64,000 nucleotides of DNA from Xylophilus sp. Its GTDB lineage: Bacteria; Pseudomonadota; Gammaproteobacteria; Burkholderiales; Burkholderiaceae_C. The translations under genes and the position numbers were made by a program. The stretch covers positions 1 to 64,000 of the forward strand of contig WNDY01000006.1 in assembly GCA_009914555.1 (NCBI GenBank), written 5' to 3'. The notes beneath the pieces were generated by a model. It saw only the letters and a program-made list of their open reading frames with translations, did no database searches and was not told where the DNA came from. Each line of letters opens with the position of its first letter. Position 1 is the stretch's first letter. Positions 57,725 through 64,000 of the stretch are shown piece by piece.

Positions 57725-58845
57725 CGGGCTGCGGCTTTCTCGATCTCGTCGGCCACGCGCGCCGCGGCCTGCGGCCGGGCTAGCGCGCGCGCCTGCTGCG
57801 CGAGCGACAGCAGCCCGTCGCGCGTGGTGCCGCGCAGCAGCTCGGCCAGCCGCCCGGCGCTCAGGTCGGACTGCGGCAGGTGCACGGCCGCGCCGTGGCC
57901 GGCCAGGAACGCGGCGTTGTCGCGCTGGTGCGCGGTGGTGCGGATCACGAGCGGCACCAGCACGCTGGCGACGCCGGCGGCGCAGAGTTCGCTGACGGTC
58001 ACCGCGCCGGCGCGGCAGACCACGAGGTCGCAGTGCGCGAGCGCGGCGGCCATGTCGGCGATGAACGGCACCACCTCGGCCTGCACGCCGGCCTGCGCAT
58101 AGGCCGCCTGCACGCCGTCGGCATGGGCGGTGCCGGTCTGGTGCAGCGTGAGCGGCCGCTCCTCGGGCGGCAGCAGCGCGAGCGCGGCCGGCACCGTCTT
58201 GTTGAGCACGCGCGCGCCGAGGCTGCCGCCGACGACGAGCAGCCGCAGCGGCCCCGCGCGGCCGGCGAAGCGCTCGGCCGGCGGCGGCAGCGATTCGATC
58301 TCGCGGCGCACCGGGTTGCCGGTGACCACGGCGCGCTTCGTGCGCTGCGCGTCGGGGCCGTCGAAGCCGAACGCGACGCGGTCGGCCACCGGCAGCAGGG
58401 CCTTGTTGGACAGCAGCAGCGCCGCGTCGGCGTTGACCAGCACGAGCGGCTTGCCGAGCACGCCGGCCACGAGCCCGCCGGGAAAGCAGACATAGCCGCC
58501 CATGCCGAGCACCGCGTCGGCGCGGCGCTGCCGCAGGATGCGCCAGCCCTGGAAGAACGATGCCAGCAGCGTGGCCGCGCCGCGCAGCGCCTGCAGCGGG
58601 CCCTTGCCGCGCAGGCCACCGAACGCGAGCCGGTCGAGCGCGATGCCGGCGGGCGGCACCAGCGTGTTCTCCATGCCCGCGGGCGTGCCGATCCAGCTGA
58701 CCGTCCAGCCGCGCGAGAGCATCTCGCGCGCGACCGCGAGGCCGGGGATCACGTGGCCGCCGGTGCCGGCCGCCATGATGACGAGGTGACTCAAGGGAGT
58801 ATCCCCCCCCCCCAAGCACTTATGCAATAGGCGGCATGGGGTCAT
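57721..58845 (-). CDS. murG: UDP-N-acetylglucosamine transferase MurG
   Basis: A 374-residue (ATG 58845) or 357-residue (TTG 58794) GT28 enzyme making lipid II. Blocks: [79 protein letters not shown] and HQRDNAAFL. The ATG at 58845 overlaps the ftsW TGA and matches the operon style, but 11 consecutive G (58803-58813) lie between it and the fold start. Slippage there would switch that start on or off, while the internal TTG would be unaffected. Confidence 0.93.
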   Translation of the reverse strand: MTPCRLLHKCLGGGDTPLSHLVIMAAGTGGHVIPGLAVAREMLSRGWTVSWIGTPAGMENTLVPPAGIALDRLAFGGLRGKGPLQALRGAATLLASFFQGWRILRQRRADAVLGMGGYVCFPGGLVAGVLGKPLVLVNADAALLLSNKALLPVADRVAFGFDGPDAQRTKRAVVTGNPVRREIESLPPPAERFAGRAGPLRLLVVGGSLGARVLNKTVPAALALLPPEERPLTLHQTGTAHADGVQAAYAQAGVQAEVVPFIADMAAALAHCDLVVCRAGAVTVSELCAAGVASVLVPLVIRTTAHQRDNAAFLAGHGAAVHLPQSDLSAGRLAELLRGTTRDGLLSLAQQARALARPQAAARVADEIEKAAAR

Positions 58846-58850
58846 ACCCT
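58800..58850 (+). repeat. Divergent copy of the 53-bp-period element with an 11-nt poly-C/G tract
   Basis: From AAGC (58814) to ATAC (58844) the spacing is 30, exactly as in the other copies, and ATACCC followed by TGCCCC matches copies 3 and 9. The left part has collapsed into TATC followed by a run of eleven C, leaving it about 9 bp shorter. It lies at the murG start. Confidence 0.45.
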
Positions 58851-60116
58851 GCCCCCTTTCATGAGCACCCTGTTCTCCCAGTCGATCCGCAGCACCACCG
58901 CGATCGCCACGAGGTTCAGCAGGATGGCCGAGCCGCCGTAGCTCATGAACGGCAGCGTCAGGCCCTTGGTCGGCAGCGCGCCGAGGTTGACGCCCATGTT
59001 GATGAACGACTGGAAGCCGACCCAGATGCCCACGCCCTGCGCGACCAGGCCGGCGAACACGCGGTCCAGCGCGATGGCCTGACGGCCGATGACCATGATG
59101 CGGCGCGTGAGCCAGAGGAACAGCACGATCGCGCAGAGCACGCCCACCAGGCCGAACTCCTCGCCGATCACCGCCATCAGGAAGTCGGTGTGCGCCTCGG
59201 GCAGCCAGTGCAGCTTCTCGACGCTGCCGCCCAGGCCCACGCCGAAGATCTCGCCGCGGCCGATGGCGATCAGCGAATGCGACAGCTGGTAGCCCTTGCC
59301 GAGCGCATGCTTCTCGTTCCAGGGGTTGAGGTAGGCGAAGATGCGCTCGCGCCGCCACTCCGAGCCCGCGACCATGAGGCCGAAGGCCACGACGACGAGC
59401 GCGGCGATCAGGAAGAACATGCGCGCGTTCACGCCGCCCAGGAACAGGATGCCCATGGCGATCACCGCGATCACCATGAAGGCGCCCATGTCGGGCTCGG
59501 CCAGCAGCAGCACGCCGACCAGCACCACGGCCAGGCCTATCGGCAGCACGGCGCGGAAGAAGCGCTCCTTGACCTCCATGCGCCGCACCATGTAGCCGGC
59601 CGCGTAGACCACGGTGGCGAACTTGGCGAGTTCGGACGGCTGGAAGTTCATGACGCCCAGCGGCAGCCAGCGGCGCGCGCCGTTGACGCTGCGGCCCACG
59701 TGCGGCACCAGCATCAGCGCCAGCAGCACGAGCGAGGCGATGAAGAGCGTGGGCGCCCAGCGCTCCCAGGTCTTGATCGGCACCTGGAAGGCCAGCACCG
59801 CGCCGGTGAAGGCCAGCACGATCGACAGGCCGTGGCGCAGCAGGAAGGACATCTGGTGGAAGCCCTGGCGCGCGAAGCGCGGGTTGTCGGGCAGCGCGAT
59901 CGAGGCCGAATAGACCATGACCAGCCCCCAGGCCACGAGCGCGATGACGACCCAGACCAGCGCCCGGTCGAAGCCGGCGACCGTGGCCGGCGAGGTGCTC
60001 GCACGGCTCCAGTCGCTGCCGGCGCTGCTGCTGTAGACGCCGGCATGCACCGGCATCGGATCGCCGGCCTTCTCGCCGCGGCCGAACCAGGAGGCGATGC
60101 GTGCGGTGACGGTCAT
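58842..60116 (-). CDS. ftsW: Lipid II flippase-family/peptidoglycan polymerase FtsW
   Basis: A 424-residue SEDS protein with ten predicted helices. Blocks: [79 protein letters not shown] and [17 protein letters not shown]. The ATG at 60116 overlaps the murD TGA (ATGA). A cytosolic N-terminus of about 48 residues precedes the first helix. Confidence 0.95.
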   Translation of the reverse strand: MTVTARIASWFGRGEKAGDPMPVHAGVYSSSAGSDWSRASTSPATVAGFDRALVWVVIALVAWGLVMVYSASIALPDNPRFARQGFHQMSFLLRHGLSIVLAFTGAVLAFQVPIKTWERWAPTLFIASLVLLALMLVPHVGRSVNGARRWLPLGVMNFQPSELAKFATVVYAAGYMVRRMEVKERFFRAVLPIGLAVVLVGVLLLAEPDMGAFMVIAVIAMGILFLGGVNARMFFLIAALVVVAFGLMVAGSEWRRERIFAYLNPWNEKHALGKGYQLSHSLIAIGRGEIFGVGLGGSVEKLHWLPEAHTDFLMAVIGEEFGLVGVLCAIVLFLWLTRRIMVIGRQAIALDRVFAGLVAQGVGIWVGFQSFINMGVNLGALPTKGLTLPFMSYGGSAILLNLVAIAVVLRIDWENRVLMKGGRV

Positions 60117-61849
60117 GGCGTGCTCTCCAGCGTGAGGCCGGCCGCGTCGGCCAGGGCCTGCACCGCGCCAGCGAACACGCGGGCGCGGTGCTCGTAGCCG
60201 GTGAACATGTCGAAGCTGGCGCAGGCCGGCGACAGCAGCACCGCGTCGCCGGCCTGGGCGCGCCCGGCGGCTGTGCGCACGGCCTCCTCCAGCGTGGCGG
60301 CGTCGAGGAGCGGCACGCCGGCGTCTTCCAGCGCGGCGCGGATCTGCGGCGCATCGCGGCCGATCAGCACCACCGCGCGCGCATGGCGCGCGACCGGCGC
60401 GGCCAGCGGCGCGAAGTCCTGGCCCTTGCCGTCTCCGCCGAGGATGGCGACGATGCGGCGCTCGGCGCCCAGGCCCGTGAGCGCGGCCACGGTGGCGCCG
60501 ACGTTGGTGCCCTTGCTGTCGTCGAAGTATTCGACCTCGTCGATGACGGCCAGCGGCTCGACGCGGTGCGGCTCGCCGCGGTATTCGCGCAGGCCGAAGA
60601 GCATCGGCGCGAGCGGGCAGCCGGCCGCATGGGCCAGCGCCAGCGCGGCCAGCGCGTTGGCCGCGTTGTGGCGGCCGCGGATGCGCAGCGCGTCGGCCGG
60701 CATCAGGCGCTGGATGTGCAGGTCCTCCGGGCCGTCCTTGCGGCGGCGGGTCTCGTCGGCCTCCAGCGCGCGCACCAGCCAGGCCATGCCGTTGACGTTC
60801 TCGATGCCGTAGTCGCCGGGGCGCTGCGGCAGGTCGGTGCCGAAGGTGACGCAGGGCCGCTGGCGCGGCTTCTGCCATTTGACCTTGACCGGCGAAGGAG
60901 AGCCTCGTGCCCCCACGCTCGCCGCTGCGCGTGCTTCGCTGCCCCCCGAGGGGGCTGCGGCCGCCTTCGGGCGGCCGGGCGGCGGCAGCATGGCCATCAC
61001 CGTGTCGTCCTCGCGGTTGAGCACCAGCAGCCCGCGCTCGCCGAAGATGCGCGCCTTGGCCGCGGCATACGAGGCGATGTCGCCGTGCCAGTCGAGGTGG
61101 TCCTGCGTGACGTTGAGCACCGCCGCCGCCGTGGGCTCGAAGCCCTGCACCCCGTCGAGCTGGAAGCTGGAGAGTTCGAGCACCCAGACCTCGGGCAGCG
61201 TGCCCGCGTCGATGCGCGCGGCCAGCGTGTCGAGCAGCGTCGGGCCGATGTTGCCGGCGACCGCGACCGTCTTGCCGGCACGCGCGACGAGCTGGCCCGT
61301 GAGCGCGGTCACGGTCGTCTTGCCGTTGGTGCCGGTGATGGCGAGTACGGCCGGGCGGTAGCCCGGCTCGGGCGCGGGCAGGGCAACGGCATCGGGACCA
61401 TTCCTCATACCCTCGGGGATATCATCTTGCAGCCCGCTCTCTTCGGACACTATAGGTCTATACTCCCCGGCACCCTCCTCTGCTTCGGCAGCCGCTCCAT
61501 CCGCCTCGCGCAGATCGGCCAGCGCCCGGGCGAACAGATCCAGCTCGCCGCCGACCGGCAGGCCGATCGCGCGCGCGGCATCGGCCACCGGCGCGATCAC
61601 GGCCGGCGACAGGCCGGGCGAGCGGTAGACCGCCCGCACCGTCGTGCCCTCGACCAGCGCCGGCGTGAACGGCCCGCCGACGAAGGCGGCGCCCGGCACG
61701 TCCCGCGCGAGCGCGGCGCGCTGCGGCGGGTCCTCGCGCGTGTCGGCCACAGTCACCTGCGCACCGTGGCGGGCGCACCAGCGCGCCATCGCCAGGCCCG
61801 AGGCGCCCAGCCCCAGGATCAGTACGGGGAGGTCCTGAAGGTGCTTCAT
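60113..61849 (-). CDS. murD: UDP-N-acetylmuramoyl-L-alanine--D-glutamate ligase with two insertions
   Basis: A 578-residue Mur ligase (E. coli MurD is 438). [16 protein letters not shown]-loop [70 protein letters not shown] and [12 protein letters not shown] are intact, so the fold should be active. Two extra segments stand out: about residues 115-155 ([18 protein letters not shown]..., on a repeat copy) and about 287-330 ([20 protein letters not shown]..., on a GC-rich hairpin repeat). Both look like low-complexity surface insertions. Confidence 0.93.
   Translation of the reverse strand: MKHLQDLPVLILGLGASGLAMARWCARHGAQVTVADTREDPPQRAALARDVPGAAFVGGPFTPALVEGTTVRAVYRSPGLSPAVIAPVADAARAIGLPVGGELDLFARALADLREADGAAAEAEEGAGEYRPIVSEESGLQDDIPEGMRNGPDAVALPAPEPGYRPAVLAITGTNGKTTVTALTGQLVARAGKTVAVAGNIGPTLLDTLAARIDAGTLPEVWVLELSSFQLDGVQGFEPTAAAVLNVTQDHLDWHGDIASYAAAKARIFGERGLLVLNREDDTVMAMLPPPGRPKAAAAPSGGSEARAAASVGARGSPSPVKVKWQKPRQRPCVTFGTDLPQRPGDYGIENVNGMAWLVRALEADETRRRKDGPEDLHIQRLMPADALRIRGRHNAANALAALALAHAAGCPLAPMLFGLREYRGEPHRVEPLAVIDEVEYFDDSKGTNVGATVAALTGLGAERRIVAILGGDGKGQDFAPLAAPVARHARAVVLIGRDAPQIRAALEDAGVPLLDAATLEEAVRTAAGRAQAGDAVLLSPACASFDMFTGYEHRARVFAGAVQALADAAGLTLESTP
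60880..60990. repeat. GC-rich hairpin repeat inside murD
   Basis: A run such as CTGCCCCCCGAGGGGGCTGC and a perfect hairpin CGGCCGCC-TTCG-GGCGGCCG (60958-60977) sit in frame inside murD. The modules are of the type normally found between Comamonadaceae genes, and encode the Pro/Ala/Arg/Ser-rich insertion near residues 287-330. Confidence 0.55.
61407..61466 (+). repeat. 53-bp-period ATACCCC element, copy 10 (inside murD)
   Basis: Boxes ATACCCT (61407-61413) and ATACTCC (61460-61466) start 53 bp apart, with TA at columns 14-15 and GCAGC near column 25. It is antisense to murD and encodes [20 protein letters not shown] of the first insertion. Confidence 0.5.
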
Positions 61850-63024
61850 CGGAGTTTCAGCGTGGTCAGGCCCACGAGGCACAGCAGCATCGTGATGATC
61901 CAGAAGCGCACGACGACCTGCGTCTCTTTCCAGCCGCCCTCCTCGAAGTGGTGGTGCAGCGGCGCCATGCGCAGCAGCCGCCGGCCCTCGCCCCAGCGGC
62001 GGCGGGTGTACTTGAACCAGACCACCTGCAGCATCACCGACAGCGCCTCGACCACGAAGATGCCGCCCATGATCGCGAGAACGATCTCCTGGCGCACGAT
62101 GATGGCGATGGCGCCGAGCGCGCCGCCGAGCGCGAGCGCGCCCACGTCGCCCATGAAGACCTGGGCCGGGTGCGTGTTGAACCAGAGGAACGCGAGCCCC
62201 GCGCCGGCCATGGCCGAGCAGAAGATCAGCAGCTCGCCCGAGCCCGGGATGTGCGGGAACAGCAGGTACTTCGAATAGGCGGCGCTGCCGGTCACGTAGG
62301 CGAACACGCCAAGCGAGGCGCCGACCATCACCACCGGCATGATCGCCAGGCCGTCGAGCCCGTCGGTCAGGTTGACCGCGTTGCTCGACCCGACGATCAC
62401 GAGGTAGGTCAGGACCATGAAGCCGATCACGCCGAGCGGGTAGCTCACCTCCTTGAAGAACGGCAGCAGCAGGCCGGCCTTGGGCGGCAGGCTCACGTCG
62501 AAACCCGAGCGCACCCAGTTGATGAACAGCTCGACCACGCGCCCGTTGGAGTTCTCGGAGATGCTGAACACGAGGTAGAGCGCGGCCAGCAGGCCGATGA
62601 CCGACTGCCAGAAGTACTTCTCGCGCGAGCGCATGCCCTCCGGGTCCTTGCGCACGACCTTGCGCCAGTCGTCCACCCAGCCGATGGCGCCGAAGCCCAG
62701 CATCACCGCCAGCACGATCCAGACGAAGCGGTTGGACAGGTCGGCCCAGAGCAGCGTCGAGACGGTGATGGCCAGCAGGATCAGCACGCCGCCCATGGTC
62801 GGCGTGCCGTTCTTCGACAGGTGCGACTGCATCGCATAGCCGCGCACCGGCTGGCCGATCTTGAGCTCGGCGAGCTTGCGGATCACGAACGGGCCGGCCA
62901 GCAGGCCGATCAGCAGCGCGGTCACGGCGGCCATCACTGCGCGCAGCGTGATGTACTGGAACACGCGGAAGTAGCTGAGCTCGGGCGACAGCCCCTGCAG
63001 CCATTGGGCCAGGCTCAGCAGCAT
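61846..63024 (-). CDS. mraY: Phospho-N-acetylmuramoyl-pentapeptide-transferase MraY
   Basis: A 392-residue membrane enzyme making lipid I, with ten predicted helices. Blocks: [64 protein letters not shown] and MAPLHHHFE. The ATG at 63024 fits homologues; its TGA overlaps the murD ATG (ATGA). Confidence 0.96.
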   Translation of the reverse strand: MLLSLAQWLQGLSPELSYFRVFQYITLRAVMAAVTALLIGLLAGPFVIRKLAELKIGQPVRGYAMQSHLSKNGTPTMGGVLILLAITVSTLLWADLSNRFVWIVLAVMLGFGAIGWVDDWRKVVRKDPEGMRSREKYFWQSVIGLLAALYLVFSISENSNGRVVELFINWVRSGFDVSLPPKAGLLLPFFKEVSYPLGVIGFMVLTYLVIVGSSNAVNLTDGLDGLAIMPVVMVGASLGVFAYVTGSAAYSKYLLFPHIPGSGELLIFCSAMAGAGLAFLWFNTHPAQVFMGDVGALALGGALGAIAIIVRQEIVLAIMGGIFVVEALSVMLQVVWFKYTRRRWGEGRRLLRMAPLHHHFEEGGWKETQVVVRFWIITMLLCLVGLTTLKLR

Positions 63025-63070
63025 GCGGCTGCCCCCGGCGAAACGTTGAAGAGAGGAGATGCTGCTGTTG

Positions 63071-64000
63071 TCATTCTTGCTTGCCTGAACCGTCCGAACC
63101 GGCGGCGGCCGAGATCGCCTCGACCACCCGCTCCATGCGCATCGAGCGCGAACCCTTGACCAGTACGCTGCCTGCGGCCGGCAGCGCGGCGCGCACCGCC
63201 TCCAGCAGCGGCGCGAGGTCGTCGAAATGGCGGCCGGCCGCACCGGCCTGCCGCGCGATCGCCGCGGCCTGGCGCCCCAGCGTGAAGACCTGGCCGATGC
63301 CGCGCGCGCGGGCATGGTCGCCGACCTCGGCATGGAAGGCCGGGCCCTGGTCGCCCACCTCGGCCATGTCGCCGGCCACCAGCAGCTGCGGCTGCGGCAG
63401 GGCCGCGAGCACGTCGACGGCGGCGCGCATCGAATCGGGGTTGGCGTTGTAGGTATCGTCCACCACGGTGACCGTGCGGCCGCCGAGCCGGAGCTGGAAG
63501 GCGCGCGAGCGGCCCTGGACCGGCTCGAACGCGGCGAGGCCGGCGCCTATGGCCGCGAGCGGCGCCCCGGCGCCGAGCGCGGCGGCCGTGGCGGCGAGCG
63601 CGTTCTTGACGTTGTGGCCGCCGGCGATGCCCAGCGTGAATTCCAGCGGGCCGGCCGGCGTGTCGACCTGCACCTGCCAGGCGTCGCCCTGCCAGTCGGC
63701 ATGGCGCAGGCGCACGTCGGCCGGGCCTTGCGTGGCGAACGTGATGTGGCGGCGCGAGCCGGCCAGCGCCTGCCAGACGCCAGCGTAGTCGTCGTCGGCC
63801 GGCCACACGGCCACGCCGGCCGCATCGAGCGCCGCGATGGCCGCGCCGTTCTCGCGGGCCACGGCCTCGACCGTGTGCATGAATTCCTGGTGCTCGCGCT
63901 GGGCATTGTTGACCAGCGCGACCGTCGGCCGGGCTATCGATCCGAGCTGCGCGATCTCGCCCGGATGGTTCATGCCGAGTTCGACCACGCCGGCGCGGTG
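63071..64000 (-). CDS. murF: UDP-N-acetylmuramoyl-tripeptide--D-alanyl-D-alanine ligase (partial)
   Basis: The C-terminal 309 residues of MurF, open at the window edge. [61 protein letters not shown] and [15 protein letters not shown] are diagnostic. The P-loop and N-terminal domain are outside the window. A 46-bp gap separates it from mraY. Confidence 0.95.
   Translation of the reverse strand, partial: HRAGVVELGMNHPGEIAQLGSIARPTVALVNNAQREHQEFMHTVEAVARENGAAIAALDAAGVAVWPADDDYAGVWQALAGSRRHITFATQGPADVRLRHADWQGDAWQVQVDTPAGPLEFTLGIAGGHNVKNALAATAAALGAGAPLAAIGAGLAAFEPVQGRSRAFQLRLGGRTVTVVDDTYNANPDSMRAAVDVLAALPQPQLLVAGDMAEVGDQGPAFHAEVGDHARARGIGQVFTLGRQAAAIARQAGAAGRHFDDLAPLLEAVRAALPAAGSVLVKGSRSMRMERVVEAISAAAGSDGSGKQE

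Overview
The window is very GC-rich and dense. Its gene orders (atpIBEFHAGDC, the dcw cell-division cluster, rsmI-yraN-diaA-dolP, pilT-pilU) and its protein sequences point to a betaproteobacterium of the order Burkholderiales, most likely Comamonadaceae (Variovorax/Acidovorax/Xenophilus-like). Nearly everything is chromosomal core. Accessory material is limited to an IS3-family end at the left edge, a sugar-acid ABC/dehydratase operon (21.5-28.2 kb), a DNA-ligase-associated repair cluster (28.3-36.1 kb) and a flavinylation/PepSY electron-transfer operon (46.9-51.6 kb).

Layout. 0-1 kb: IS3 OrfA and an Hsp70 (YegD-like) gene cut by the element. 1-3.9 kb: nitroreductase, quinone-oxidoreductase-like dehydrogenase with a divergent LysR regulator, and a BrnA-like remnant. 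3.9-8.8 kb: tripartite MacAB-OMF exporter. 8.9-11.7 kb: rsmI and, divergently, yraN-diaA-dolP. 11.7-15.7 kb: a small unknown gene, PQQ glucose dehydrogenase, a 3-hydroxyisobutyrate-dehydrogenase-family enzyme. 15.7-18.6 kb: pilU, a frameshifted cNMP-binding gene, pilT. 18.6-21.5 kb: yggS, lemA and two TPM-domain genes. 21.5-28.2 kb: GntR regulator divergent from a polar-solute ABC transporter whose binding protein is fused in frame to a UxaA/GarD-type dehydratase, followed by a DapA-family enzyme. 28.3-36.1 kb: exonuclease, ATP-dependent ligase, DEXH helicase, DUF2164, an ORC-like AAA ATPase and PdeM, mostly coupled by 4-nt overlaps. 36.3-43.5 kb: complete F1Fo ATP synthase operon. 43.7-45.7 kb: ybeD-lipB-lipA (lipoate). 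46-51.6 kb: HdeD, then PepSY/DUF2271/DUF4198/ApbE/flavoreductase with Fur-like sites. 51.7-64 kb: dcw cluster ftsZ-ftsA-ftsQ-ddl-murC-murG-ftsW-murD-mraY-murF, read on the minus strand and open at the right edge.

The most unusual signal is not a gene. At least ten sites carry a short element bounded by two same-orientation boxes (ATACYCC-like) whose starts are exactly 53 bp apart, with a weakly conserved interior (GTA at columns 13-15, AGCG at columns 25-28, ATATAC at the second box). Four copies begin on or immediately after the stop codon of a same-strand gene. Others lie inside coding sequence (murD, the 3' end of murC, the ligase-associated exonuclease, the start of a TPM gene), and an eleventh, divergent copy between ftsW and murG holds a run of eleven G. 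Other oddities are a duplicated murC 5' end that creates a 27-codon leader, the 809-residue binding-protein/dehydratase fusion, and a MurD enlarged by two repeat-derived insertions.
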